From CAZIPZ01 sp964541075 (GTDB lineage Bacteria > Acidobacteriota > Terriglobia > 20CM-2-55-15), in NCBI GenBank assembly GCA_964541075.1, contig CAZIPZ010000009.1, positions 1-38,914 of the forward strand: a stretch of 38,914 bases of DNA, in the 5' to 3' direction. The notes under the pieces are model-generated. The model was given only the letters and a program-made list of their open reading frames with translations. It made no database searches and was not told the origin of the DNA. Within the stretch, counting starts at the first letter, position 1; each line of letters begins with the position of its first letter. Positions 7,802 to 15,225 of this stretch are shown here, one piece after another. Position numbers and translations under genes: made by a program.

Positions 7802-9033
7802 GTGCTTAACTGTCCTTTCAGTGACTCCACTTCATTTCTCAAAAAAGGCGTTTGATCCAAAACGCTCAGGACTCGCCTTGCAGCACTTACGTTGCCGTTC
7901 TGCAGGTAGTCGTGTGTCTTCTGCAGCAATATGAGCGGCCCTGTCCACCTCGCGTTGATGTGCTGACCGGGAAGCTCGGTCAAAATCGCAGTCCAGTCCG
8001 CAGCGACAGACGCCCACGTATATATTTTCCAAGCTCGAGCGCGCGCGGCCGCCGAAATACGAAGCAGGCGCTCACGGTTTTCGCTGAGTCCGACGACAGT
8101 CCTGATGAACTCGTATTGATATTCAGCTGTCTTCGGATCACCCTTGATGCAAAACCCTGTAATTCCATCGACGACGGTTTCTTTCAGCGCCGCTTTGGCG
8201 CTCGTAATGACCACCACGCCGCAAGCTTGCGCTTCAATGGCAGCGATGCATGACGTTTCGTCATACGTGTTGGGATATAGAAGAAACGCAGTTTCCGCAA
8301 GGCTGGCGGCCAGCGCAGGCTGTGAAACGCTCCCATGTAGGCAAACACCGGGCTGTGCGGCTGACGCATAAAGGTCTCCAAATGCGGCGCGATCCTGGTC
8401 CGAGGTCCATCCATAAACTTTCATGCTGCTGAAAACATCAAGCGAGAGGCCGGGAATGCTGCAGCGTAACTCCGGAAACATTTTCAGAAGTATCTCTAGG
8501 CCTCGAAAAGGGGTGCTCGTATAGGCGCTTCTAAAGCGATCGCGCTCGATATTGGGAGGAATGAACTCTGGATTGAATCCATTGCGAGATGCAATGACCT
8601 TCTGCTCGGGAACTCCAAAAGCCTCGATGAACGTTTGCCGATGCCATTCGCTCACGCAGAAGATACGGTCGATGTTCTCCTGCAGCGAGTGATGTCCAAA
8701 GTTGTTCAGCGCCGGCTGATCGAACGCATCGCCGGTCCAGAAGATCATTCTTGGAGCGACCCGCCCGATCAGAAATGGATCGAGGGACCGGAACGAAATC
8801 AGGGCGTCCCAAGGCATGCGATAGCAATCGGTGAAAAATTGATGATAGTGCTTGTACGAAACTCCTTCGTAGTCGCCAGGCGCAGGACAGTTCGCGTACA
8901 CCGTGGTCGGATGCCCAGCCCTCACCAATTCACGAGCCATATAAACAATGCTGCTTTCGCTGCCGCCAAGCGGCTCGCGAAATGGCGTTCCCCCATCAAA
9001 GGCAATACCATGGTTGTATATGGCCAGCCTCAT
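7792..9033 (-). CDS. GT4-family glycosyltransferase
   Basis: 413 residues with a GT-B fold. The N-terminal donor-side loop is PLGGSESS (21-28), a middle RNGF sits at 150-153, and the C-terminal domain holds the E-x7-E motif of retaining GT4 enzymes (Glu259 and Glu267 in DETSCIAAIEAQACG). Residues about 345-413 form an extra helical tail. There is no signal peptide or membrane helix, so it acts in the cytoplasm. The ATG at 9033 overlaps the preceding gene as ATGA. Together with the GT2/TPR protein it is the obvious candidate for attaching sugars to flagellin, whose gene lies just beyond the divergent promoter region. Donor and acceptor are unproven. Confidence 0.9.
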   Translation of the reverse strand: MRLAIYNHGIAFDGGTPFREPLGGSESSIVYMARELVRAGHPTTVYANCPAPGDYEGVSYKHYHQFFTDCYRMPWDALISFRSLDPFLIGRVAPRMIFWTGDAFDQPALNNFGHHSLQENIDRIFCVSEWHRQTFIEAFGVPEQKVIASRNGFNPEFIPPNIERDRFRSAYTSTPFRGLEILLKMFPELRCSIPGLSLDVFSSMKVYGWTSDQDRAAFGDLYASAAQPGVCLHGSVSQPALAASLAETAFLLYPNTYDETSCIAAIEAQACGVVVITSAKAALKETVVDGITGFCIKGDPKTAEYQYEFIRTVVGLSENRERLLRISAAARARAWKIYTWASVAADWTAILTELPGQHINARWTGPLILLQKTHDYLQNGNVSAARRVLSVLDQTPFLRNEVESLKGQLSTWK

Positions 9034-10466
9034 AAGGAGTTCACCGATTGCGCATATCGCGCGGCCCGGGCGTGGTCGCCTTTGCGGGCGAAGACCTGCG
9101 CAAGGTTGATTCGGGCATCAACCAGGGAACGATCTCGCTTAAGCGCGGTTTCAAGATGCTTTTGGGCCCAATCCAGATTCCCGCTCTGGAGGTAGGCCGC
9201 TCCGAGCAGACATTGCGCAATTGCATCGTTTGCCGGCGCAGTCAGAAGAAGGCCCAAGGCGCGTTCAGGCCGATTCGTTTGGATATATATCTTTGCCAGA
9301 TTGAGACGCGCATCACGAAATTCAGGCAGCCGCTCCACAATCGGAGCGAGCAACTTGACGGCTTCCTCATGGCGTTGATCGGCGGACAAGAGGTTAGCAA
9401 GTTCGATCGCGGGCTCTTTGAATTGCGGGTCCAATGCAAGCGCTCGCTGATAGAAGCTCTCGGCTTTCGAAAACTCGCCTTTCTTGCGGAGCGCCAGCCC
9501 ACAGTTAAAGTTCGCGATCGGATTGTCCGGCCTCAGCTTCAGGCAAACCGCATATTCAGTCCGGGCCCGATCGAGATTCCCCTTGGCAAGGTGCACATTT
9601 CCGGCTTCCAGGTGCACTTCAAACGTATCGAGTCCAAGCTTTACGGCCTTTGCGAGAAGCGTCAGCGCACTCTCGTGGTTGCGAAGATGCTTTTCGGATA
9701 TCGCCTGATAAAGCAGAGTGACCGGAAGGCTTGTTTTTTCGAAACTCTGCTCGAAACACTTGCACGCCTCGGCATGACGGCCGAGTTCCTGGTACTGAAT
9801 GCCGAGATCAAAGTGCGCTTTGCCGTTGCCGGGGTCTTCCTGAACCTTCTTTAAGCCAAGGGAGAGATACATGTGCTGTTTGGCGACGACATGCTCCTCG
9901 GCTCTAACCTTTCCATAATGGTGAAGAACGACAGGGAGTGAACCAAACTTGAGATTTGAAGGCAGTCGGTTCGGGTCGATGATCTCGTGAACGGCGCCAT
10001 GGAACCGGAGTTCGGGACTATTTCGAAACAACCTTATTAAAGGATTGTCGACAAAACCGGGATAGTTTCGGCCCTCCTCGTAGTTGCTCTCGTTGGGCGT
10101 CCAGCCAAATACTTGATTTCCAAAGACATAATTTCGCTGAACCAAATGGTGCCCGGCAAATTCATCTGTTTTGACGGCTTCGACGATAAATGACAAGTCC
10201 TTGGCGGCAATACGTTCATCAGCGTCGAGAACAAGGATCCATGGTTCGTGAGCTTCTAATAAAGAGGCGTTCCGAGCCGCCGCAAATGAGTCATTCCACT
10301 GAAAGGAAAGGATAGTTGGGTTAAAGCGCTTCACTCGCTCGGTCGTAGCGTCCGTCGAGCCCGTGTCCACAATTATGACTTCATCAACAATGGATCTGAC
10401 ACTCTCGACGGCGCCTGCGACCCAATCTTGTTCATTCTTAACGATCATGCACAACGAAATGCCCAT
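9030..10466 (-). CDS. GT2 glycosyltransferase with C-terminal TPR array
   Basis: 478 residues begun at ATG 10466. The open frame continues upstream, but those 78 residues are Pro/Ser/Leu-rich and look like translated intergenic DNA. The N-terminal GT2 domain starts SLCMIVKNEQDW, with IIVDTGSTDAT at 31-41 and the metal-binding DAD at 81-83 (LDADERI). From about residue 205 to the end there are roughly seven to eight tetratricopeptide repeats (for example AHFDLGIQYQELGRHAEA and NCGLALRKKGEFSKAES). The TPR-bearing glycosyltransferases of this kind often accompany flagellin genes, where the repeats are thought to bind the protein acceptor. First gene of the minus-strand glycan operon, divergent from flagellin. 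Confidence 0.88.
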   Translation of the reverse strand: MGISLCMIVKNEQDWVAGAVESVRSIVDEVIIVDTGSTDATTERVKRFNPTILSFQWNDSFAAARNASLLEAHEPWILVLDADERIAAKDLSFIVEAVKTDEFAGHHLVQRNYVFGNQVFGWTPNESNYEEGRNYPGFVDNPLIRLFRNSPELRFHGAVHEIIDPNRLPSNLKFGSLPVVLHHYGKVRAEEHVVAKQHMYLSLGLKKVQEDPGNGKAHFDLGIQYQELGRHAEACKCFEQSFEKTSLPVTLLYQAISEKHLRNHESALTLLAKAVKLGLDTFEVHLEAGNVHLAKGNLDRARTEYAVCLKLRPDNPIANFNCGLALRKKGEFSKAESFYQRALALDPQFKEPAIELANLLSADQRHEEAVKLLAPIVERLPEFRDARLNLAKIYIQTNRPERALGLLLTAPANDAIAQCLLGAAYLQSGNLDWAQKHLETALKRDRSLVDARINLAQVFARKGDHARAARYAQSVNSL

Positions 10467-10510
10467 ACAGGCCGGGAATATGGCAACTGGGAAGCCAAAG
10501 CGGAAGGAGA

Positions 10511-10585
10511 GGAGGAGGAAGGGGCATGGACAGTGAGGACTTTCTGAAACCGAAGAAGTCATCCCTGTCCCTTCTTCTCTTCCCC
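10511..10585. other. Extended purine/pyrimidine inverted repeat in the flagellin-glycosyltransferase divergent region
   Basis: A purine-rich stretch (about 10511-10533, ending GGACAG) is partly complementary to a pyrimidine-rich stretch (CTGTCC at 10565-10570, then CTTCTTCTCTTCCCC). The inner segments GAGGACTT and AAGTCATC also pair. The result is a long imperfect hairpin followed on the plus strand by a T/C-rich run, just before the flagellin promoter. It may be a terminator or insulator that blocks read-through into flagellin, or simple low-complexity DNA. Confidence 0.35.
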
Positions 10586-10595
10586 TCTTTTTCCC

Positions 10596-10623
10596 TAAAG
10601 TCCGAGAGGTGGGGGCTCGATAC
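10596..10623 (+). promoter_or_regulatory. Candidate sigma28 (FliA) promoter of flagellin
   Basis: TAAAGTCC at 10596-10603, a 12-base spacer, then CTCGATAC at 10616-10623. It matches 6 of 8 positions of the TAAAGTTT -35 and 5 of 8 of the GCCGATAA -10, and has the same 12-base spacer as the much stronger site before flgM in this window. Transcription would start near 10630 and give a leader of about 95 bases that contains both CsrA-like sites. Confidence 0.6.
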
Positions 10624-10678
10624 ACAACTTGAGCGGTCCATGGTGGGCCGTCCAGGACGGAAATAACCCAAAGCGCCG

Positions 10679-10717
10679 ACAAGGATTGCCGGCAAAACAA
10701 AGTAGATCACGGAGGAT
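10679..10717 (+). promoter_or_regulatory. Two CsrA-like binding sites in the flagellin leader
   Basis: ACAAGGAT at 10679-10686 matches the core of the CsrA consensus (ACARGGAU) exactly. A second GGA-rich site, CACGGAGGAT at 10708-10717, contains the flagellin Shine-Dalgarno itself. This is the arrangement known for Bacillus subtilis hag, where CsrA bound at two leader sites blocks ribosome access. csrA and fliW are both in this window. Binding is inferred from the motifs. Confidence 0.6.
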
Positions 10718-10724
10718 AGTTCAA

Positions 10725-11552
10725 ATGAGTTTTTCAGTAGTCACCAACATTTCTTCATTAAATTCACAGTCTCAGTTGGATCGCACCAACATGGGCCTTG
10801 AGAGAACCCTTGCCCGACTGACCTCGGGTCTGAGAATCAACAGTTCGGCTGATGACGCAGCCGGTCTTGCTGTCGCCAACCGTTTTCGCATGGACAACGC
10901 TGGTCTGAACACCGGCATCCGCAGCGCGAACGATGCAATCAGCCGCCTTCAAATTGAAGATGGCGCAATGAGCAACATCTCTTCGTTGCTGGATCGCGCT
11001 CTGACTTTGGCGACGCAGTCGGCTTCCGACACGTTCCTTGGCTCCCGTACAACGTTGGATGCGGAATTTTCATCGGTTCTTTCGGAAATTACGAGAACGG
11101 CGACAGCCGCTGGTCTGGAAACCAGCAGCACCAACCTCAATGCCCGTTCAGTCTTCGTCGGCAACACCCAGATTTCGACTGGCGCGAGCGTGACGTACAT
11201 TTCCTTCGCTCTGACGACGGCGGTTGATTCAACCGGTCTTGGCATCAGCTCGCAGAACATTACGAACCAGGCGAATGCCAACAGCGCAATCACGGCCATT
11301 CAGAGTGCGGTAGCGACCTTGGGTACGTCTCAGGGTCGAGTTGGAGCTGCTATGAACAGGCTGCAGTTTGCCATTTCCCAAGCGCAGACGATGTCCGTCA
11401 GCGTCGCAGGTTCTGAGTCACGAATCCGGGATGCGAACGTCGCCGAGGAAGCAGCTGCCTTGACTAAGTTCAACATCCTCAGCCAGAGCGGTCTTGCCGC
11501 CTTGGCGCAAGCCAACCAGAGCTCGATGAGCGTTCTTTCTTTGCTCAGGTAG
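10725..11552 (+). CDS. fliC: Flagellin
   Basis: 275 residues from ATG 10725, preceded by GGAGGA eight bases upstream; the frame is open further upstream but lacks coding character. The N-terminal D0/D1 region has SLNSQSQLDRTNMGLERTLARLTSGLRIN and SADDAAGLAVANRFR. The C-terminal D1/D0 region has RIRDANVAEEAAALTKFNILSQ and ends SVLSLLR. The middle variable part is only about 60-70 residues, so domains D2/D3 are essentially absent and the filament should be smooth and thin. The middle is rich in Ser and Thr, giving possible O-glycosylation sites for the adjacent nonulosonate genes. It is exported by the flagellar T3SS, with FliS and FliW as partners. The only flagellin in the window. Confidence 0.97.
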   Translation: MSFSVVTNISSLNSQSQLDRTNMGLERTLARLTSGLRINSSADDAAGLAVANRFRMDNAGLNTGIRSANDAISRLQIEDGAMSNISSLLDRALTLATQSASDTFLGSRTTLDAEFSSVLSEITRTATAAGLETSSTNLNARSVFVGNTQISTGASVTYISFALTTAVDSTGLGISSQNITNQANANSAITAIQSAVATLGTSQGRVGAAMNRLQFAISQAQTMSVSVAGSESRIRDANVAEEAAALTKFNILSQSGLAALAQANQSSMSVLSLLR

Positions 11553-11561
11553 CAACTGAAT

Positions 11562-11598
11562 CCGCGGCGGTCAATGACCGCCGCGGTCCTTTTCTTTT
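11562..11598 (+). terminator. Rho-independent terminator after flagellin
   Basis: Arms CCGCGGCGGTCA (11562-11573) and TGACCGCCGCGG (11575-11586) form a 12-bp GC-rich stem with a tiny loop, followed by TCCTTTTCTTTT. It lies between the flagellin stop and fliD and would separate abundant flagellin mRNA from a lower level of fliD-fliS transcript. Confidence 0.85.
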
Positions 11599-11610
11599 GA
11601 GGAATATCTT

Positions 11611-12948
11611 ATGGCGGGCGTGAGTCTCTCAGGTTTTAACGGAATCGATTTCAACACCATCCTCGAAGCGGTGATGGTGGCTGAGAGAAGGCCATTGGAT
11701 GATATAAGATCCCAGCAATCCGCTCTGCAGCAAAAGGATTCGGCGCTGGCATCGCTGTCGAATCTCATCTCGAATATTCAGGCCCCGATAACCTCTTTAA
11801 CCAGCGCGACGGCGTTCTCGAACGTTGCGGCAAGCTCGACAGACACCTCAATTGCAACAGTTTCGTTGGGCTCGGGAGGGATTGCAGGCGCGTACGACAT
11901 ATCCGTATCGTTTCTCGCCAAAACACAGGTGACCTCCTCCACAAATGGTTACGCTGCTGCTTCGACTGTCGCTGCCGATGGAGGTTCGATTTCTTTTACA
12001 GTCAATGGAGTCACGACTGATCCTATTACCGTAAGCAGTGCGACGACCCTTTCTGAGCTAAAGGAAGAAATCAACAACCAGGGTTCGGACGTGGTCGCTT
12101 CGATCGTCAATGACGGCACAAACTATAAGCTGATCGTTTCCAGTCGAGAAACCGGTGAAGATAACGGATTCACCATCAACAACAGTCTGACGAATAGCGG
12201 CGGTTCCGCAGTCGCATTCGCGGTCGGACAGAACGCAACGACAGGCAACGTGCAGAATGCACGAAATGCCGAGTTTTCGGTGAACGGCCTCGATATCGTC
12301 AGCGCATCCAACACCGCGACGGAAGCCGTACCCGGCGTCACAGTGACGCTGCTGAGTGCAGGCGACGTTTCTGTCAACGTCACGCGGGACTATTCGGCAA
12401 TAAAAGACAATGTCAAAAAACTCGTCACCGAATACAACAAACTGCGCCAGTTCTACAACACACAGTCTTCAACTCGAGGCCCCCTGGCCACGGATTCGGT
12501 TCTCCGGCAGTCTTTAAGCGATATCAAGTCGGTGCTTCTGTCATCGAATACGAATGGCGGCCGCTACCACTATCTTGCTGAAGTCGGCGTGGAGTTCACA
12601 TCTACGGGCGATTTGAAGGTGGATGAGACGAAGTTAAATGCCGCTATCGACGGTTACCCGTCAGACCTGGAAAAGCTGCTTCAAGGCGCGGCCGGTCTGG
12701 ACGGCGCCCTTGACGACCTGAAAGAGACACTGAGCGGCCTGGACGGAACTGCCGGGTTGATCAAAACTACCCGGTCCAGCATCGACACTTCACTCAAAAA
12801 CTACCGCGACCGCATCAGTTCGCAGGAACTCCGATTGGAAGTGCGAAGACAAGAGCTCATGAAGGTCTACACCGCTGCCGATCAAGCTATATCGAGCTTA
12901 AACGCTATTAAGGGCTCCCTGGGAAACCTCGGAACCCAACTGTTCTAA
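11611..12948 (+). CDS. fliD: Flagellar filament cap protein FliD (HAP2)
   Basis: 445 residues; ATG 11611 with GAGG eight bases upstream. The N-terminal FliD domain runs SLSGFNGIDFNTILEAVMVAERRPLDDI and then a coiled-coil segment. The middle contains the flagellin-hook IN motif region (SISFTVNGVTTDPITVS and GFTINNSLTNSGG) and the C-terminal FliD domain has repeated helices ending in SSLNAIKGSLGNLGTQLF. FliD caps the growing filament and helps flagellin fold into place. The length is typical of short-flagellin species. It shares the plus-strand operon with fliS and a FliT-like gene downstream of the flagellin terminator. Confidence 0.95.
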   Translation: MAGVSLSGFNGIDFNTILEAVMVAERRPLDDIRSQQSALQQKDSALASLSNLISNIQAPITSLTSATAFSNVAASSTDTSIATVSLGSGGIAGAYDISVSFLAKTQVTSSTNGYAAASTVAADGGSISFTVNGVTTDPITVSSATTLSELKEEINNQGSDVVASIVNDGTNYKLIVSSRETGEDNGFTINNSLTNSGGSAVAFAVGQNATTGNVQNARNAEFSVNGLDIVSASNTATEAVPGVTVTLLSAGDVSVNVTRDYSAIKDNVKKLVTEYNKLRQFYNTQSSTRGPLATDSVLRQSLSDIKSVLLSSNTNGGRYHYLAEVGVEFTSTGDLKVDETKLNAAIDGYPSDLEKLLQGAAGLDGALDDLKETLSGLDGTAGLIKTTRSSIDTSLKNYRDRISSQELRLEVRRQELMKVYTAADQAISSLNAIKGSLGNLGTQLF

Positions 12949-12958
12949 GGAAAGGTTT

Positions 12959-13405
12959 ATGAACTTGTATTCGAATAGGTCCAACGTCTATCAAGAAGTT
13001 GCCGTTCAAACATCAAGCCCAGCAAGGCTCGTGGTGATGCTGTATGAAGGAGCTATCCGCTTCCTGCGACAGTCCATTGCGGCCATTCAGACGCAGGACT
13101 TGGATTCCAAGCGCCAGTCGATTGACCGCGCCGTGGCGGTGATCCAGCACCTTCAATCGACCTTGGATCATGAGCGCGGCGGTCAGGTTGCAACAGACCT
13201 GGAAAGACTCTACGGATACATTGTTTCGCGGATTCTCGAGGGATCGGGACAATTGAACACGGCGCCATTGGAAGAGGCAATCAAACTGCTAACTACTTTA
13301 CTTTCGGGTTGGGAAGGACTGGCCAAAGCCGAACAGGAACAGACGGTTCCTCCCACTTTGCTGGTTCAACAGGCCGCCAATGGACGGTTGGCTTTGCACG
13401 TGTAA
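12959..13405 (+). CDS. fliS: Flagellin export chaperone FliS
   Basis: 148 residues, begun 10 bases after fliD with AAGGAAAGG upstream. It opens with NRSNVYQEVAVQTSSPARLVVMLYEGAIRFL, the FliS hallmark of a conserved Tyr near the N-terminus followed by the SPxxLVxMLYxGA helix. The remaining helices (SIAAIQTQDLDSK, then LERLYGYIVSRIL) fit the four-helix chaperone fold that binds the C-terminus of flagellin in the cytoplasm. The last 25 residues are an extra helical and basic tail. Gene order fliD-fliS is conserved in many bacteria. Confidence 0.95.
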   Translation: MNLYSNRSNVYQEVAVQTSSPARLVVMLYEGAIRFLRQSIAAIQTQDLDSKRQSIDRAVAVIQHLQSTLDHERGGQVATDLERLYGYIVSRILEGSGQLNTAPLEEAIKLLTTLLSGWEGLAKAEQEQTVPPTLLVQQAANGRLALHV

Positions 13406-13423
13406 ATCGATTTGGAGATGACG

Positions 13424-13858
13424 ATGCACCCTGCACAGGTACTAAAGACGCTCGAAAGAGAGCGGGCGCTGCTTGAAGATTTTATTTGCTTGTCACAGGA
13501 ACAACTGCTCCTGCTCGAGGAGGAGAACCTGGATGCCGTCAATTCGCTGCTGCAACGCCGCGCCGATCTAATGATCGAACTCACGGCCATCGAAGCGACA
13601 CTGGGCACCTGGATTTCACAGATCCGGACGGATCCTACGGTCACTGCTGAAATGATGCGGGAACTGCGCGCTGTGAACGACGAAATCGTCAGCATGGCGA
13701 ATCACATTGTGGAGATCGACGAACAAACACACGCCAGACTTGACGCAATAAAAGAGAGGACTCGCACGGAGCTGCAAGAGGTCGATCGAGGCGCACGGGC
13801 GCTACACCAGTACGCCGACGTGTACGGGCCTGGCCATAGCTTCCGGCTTAAAGGTTAG
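13424..13858 (+). CDS. FliT/FlgN-like helical flagellar chaperone
   Basis: 144 residues if begun at ATG 13424, six bases after GGAG; the in-frame ATG at 13418 overlaps that ribosome site and is less likely. The protein is all helical with strong heptads: LKTLERERALLEDFICLSQEQ, LLQRRADLMIELTAIE and MMRELRAVNDEIVSMA. It lacks membrane segments. Location right after fliS and general shape suggest a FliT- or FlgN-type export chaperone, but sequence similarity is not specific enough to choose. A separate FlgN candidate lies beside flgK (20911-21213), which favours the FliT role here. Confidence 0.75.
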   Translation: MHPAQVLKTLERERALLEDFICLSQEQLLLLEEENLDAVNSLLQRRADLMIELTAIEATLGTWISQIRTDPTVTAEMMRELRAVNDEIVSMANHIVEIDEQTHARLDAIKERTRTELQEVDRGARALHQYADVYGPGHSFRLKG

Positions 13859-13883
13859 GTGAGGGCTTCCGGAAGGCCCTCAC
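13859..13883. terminator. Hairpin between convergent fliT-like gene and csrA
   Basis: GTGAGGGCTTCC and GGAAGGCCCTCAC pair in a 12-bp stem with one bulge, located directly after the plus-strand stop and overlapping the csrA stop at 13880-13882. No long T run is visible on either side, so termination strength is uncertain, but position and stem suit a bidirectional terminator. Confidence 0.65.
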
Positions 13884-14119
13884 TCCACTTTCATCCCCTT
13901 GGAAATCCGCTCGAGCGTTTCTTTATCTGGAATCTGCGACGTCACCGCAGACGTATTTTCGTTCTTAATCGCCTCGTAAATTTCATAGCGATATATTGAG
14001 ATGTGGGCGGGCGCCTTGATGCCGAGGCGAACATTATCCCTTCCAATTCGCAGCACCTGGATTTCGATCTCATTCCCAATAATTAGCTTCTCATCCTTTT
14101 TCCGCGTAACTACAAGCAT
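13880..14119 (-). CDS. csrA: Carbon storage / flagellin translational regulator CsrA
   Basis: 79 residues, a little longer than typical (about 61-75). It begins MLVVTRKKDEKLIIGNEIEI and continues GRDNVRLGIKAPAHISIYRYEIYEAI, with the RNA-contacting Arg44 conserved and the L4/R6 edge strand present as VTRK. CsrA dimers bind GGA motifs in mRNA leaders and block translation. The RBS AAGGA sits five bases before the ATG. Near-consensus CsrA sites in its own leader and in the flagellin leader indicate autoregulation and flagellin control. FliW, its expected protein antagonist, is encoded at 18255-18686. Confidence 0.96.
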   Translation of the reverse strand: MLVVTRKKDEKLIIGNEIEIQVLRIGRDNVRLGIKAPAHISIYRYEIYEAIKNENTSAVTSQIPDKETLERISKGMKVE

Positions 14120-14137
14120 AAATTCCTTTTTTGGCTT

Positions 14138-14148
14138 CCATCCTGGTG
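14138..14148 (-). promoter_or_regulatory. CsrA-like site in the csrA leader
   Basis: On the minus strand CACCAGGATGG matches the CsrA SELEX-type consensus RUACARGGAUGU in nearly every core position. It lies 19-29 bases before the csrA start. With the AAAAGGAAT at the ribosome site it forms a two-site arrangement, so negative autoregulation of csrA is likely. Confidence 0.5.
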
Positions 14149-14188
14149 GGAATTCTAATTAGGAGATCTTCAGGATGACTTGCCACGA

Positions 14189-14217
14189 ATGATAATCGAA
14201 AGCCCGTGACCGGGCAA
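14189..14217 (-). promoter_or_regulatory. Sigma70-type promoter of csrA
   Basis: On the minus strand TTGCCC (14217-14212), a 17-base spacer and TATCAT (14194-14189) match the -35 and -10 boxes in 4 of 6 and 5 of 6 positions. Transcription would begin near 14182, giving a leader of about 62 bases that contains the CsrA-like sites. csrA would therefore be expressed independently of sigma28. Confidence 0.55.
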
Positions 14218-14310
14218 GACTTGAGTTCGGAACCGAGCGAGCGGAACTGTCACGCGAACGGGTGTGAAAATGGCATAAGAATCATGCCTCTAGACGGACA
14301 CACCCTCGAA

Positions 14311-14490
14311 TCATTCGGAATAGCGGCCTCCAAATACGTACGCCAGCGCGGCGGCCAGAACAGCCCATCCGCCCTTAAGCCAGGATTGCCACTGTTCGAG
14401 ACTCGACACCCGCTCGGAAAGCTTGCGAATCTCGACGAGTTCTCCTTCGATTCGTCCAAGCGCCCGCATGATTTCGTTATGAGAATCCAT
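14311..14490 (-). CDS. Small single-pass membrane protein with N-terminal coiled coil (59 aa)
   Basis: ATG 14490 has AGGAG five bases upstream, and the frame ends with TGA at 14311-14313. The first 40 residues are an amphipathic, coiled-coil-prone helix (MRALGRIEGELVEIRKLSERV). A short hydrophobic segment WAVLAAALAYVF follows and the tail is GGRYSE. The shape resembles small XhlA-like or phage-holin-associated proteins and small membrane tethers, but the family cannot be decided. It follows the 225-residue gene on the same strand, separated by a strong hairpin. A strong RBS and coherent composition make it a real gene. Confidence 0.7.
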   Translation of the reverse strand: MDSHNEIMRALGRIEGELVEIRKLSERVSSLEQWQSWLKGGWAVLAAALAYVFGGRYSE

Positions 14491-14507
14491 GTGATCTCCT
14501 GTTAAGG

Positions 14508-14536
14508 AAGCGGCGGCGGTTGAGCCGCCGCCGCTT
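14508..14536 (-). terminator. GC-rich hairpin after the 225-aa gene
   Basis: Arms AAGCGGCGGCGG and CCGCCGCCGCTT form a perfect 12-bp stem with a five-base loop. On the minus strand it follows the stop of the 225-residue gene by 11 bases, with only a weak T-rich tail (CTTCCTTAA). It may terminate transcription partly, protect the 3' end, or set expression of the 59-residue gene downstream. Confidence 0.6.
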
Positions 14537-14547
14537 TGGACCTGCGA

Positions 14548-15225
14548 TTAAGCGGATTGTGGCTCGACCTCCTGTTCTTTCTTCTTGGTCGATGACCGCT
14601 GCACGCGGCAAGCATCATTCCACGCTTCCAAAGTCACAGGATCGTCACGGAACGTGTTCCGAATGATTGCATCGAAGCCGCTCGATGCGGTCTGGGCCTT
14701 CTTGAACGTTTCCTCTAAGGTTCGCTGACCAACCGTCCAAGCGGTCTTTGCCTTCGCGTATTCCTCCCGCGCTTCTTCAAACCGCTGAATCTTGTTTTTC
14801 AAAACATCGAGGAAATCCCGCGGCATGGCGTGGTTCACAAACATGTCCACCGCGGGCGCCGCATCCTGGACGACGGTGTTTGCTGCATTGAGCAGCTTCG
14901 AATCCCCCCACAACGACATTTGGAACTTGTCGTCAAAACCGGGCTGTGCCGCGGCAATCGCGTGGGCTGTCTGGTATAGCGCCTCCATGTCCTGACGCAG
15001 TGCTGTTCGAGCATCAATGCGGACTCGGAGCAAACCGCGTAGCCGGTTTTTTAACGAAGCCTGCAATGTCGTCGAGGTTTTCAACTCCGCAACGGCCAGC
15101 GCCAGTCTCGCGAGTGTCTCCGCAGCAGGAGTGCCCGGAGGAACACGGTCGCGATGTGCAATCACAAAATCGCACATCGCGACGAGTTTCTTGAAATGAC
15201 GTAATTCAGTTGTAAGTTTCTTCAT
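14548..15225 (-). CDS. Unrecognised all-helical protein (225 aa)
   Basis: ATG 15225 has AAGGAG nine bases upstream. The protein is helical throughout, soluble and Ala/Arg-rich, with a conserved-looking WGDSKLLNAANTV centre and a basic, acidic-tipped tail (STKKKEQEVE). There is no signal peptide, membrane helix or known catalytic motif, and I do not recognise the family. Its start overlaps the stop of a 48-residue gene (ATGA), so the two are translated together. It could be a structural or DNA/cell-envelope-associated helical protein. No flagellar role is evident, and this stretch may be a small insertion between flagellar blocks. Confidence 0.8.
   Translation of the reverse strand: MKKLTTELRHFKKLVAMCDFVIAHRDRVPPGTPAAETLARLALAVAELKTSTTLQASLKNRLRGLLRVRIDARTALRQDMEALYQTAHAIAAAQPGFDDKFQMSLWGDSKLLNAANTVVQDAAPAVDMFVNHAMPRDFLDVLKNKIQRFEEAREEYAKAKTAWTVGQRTLEETFKKAQTASSGFDAIIRNTFRDDPVTLEAWNDACRVQRSSTKKKEQEVEPQSA

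Noticed and set aside
10675..10682. GCCGACAA as an alternative sigma28 -10 for flagellin
   Set aside because: No -35 like TAAA at 15-17 bases upstream; the bases overlap the CsrA-like site, which explains them better.
10467..10700. N-terminal extension of the GT2/TPR protein
   Set aside because: The extension is low-complexity and reads through the flagellin promoter and leader; the GT2 domain begins at MGISLCMIVKNE.
14206..14505. Plus-strand open frame of 99 codons
   Set aside because: It is antisense to the 59-residue gene at 14311-14490, which has a good ribosome site and coherent coiled-coil and membrane segments.
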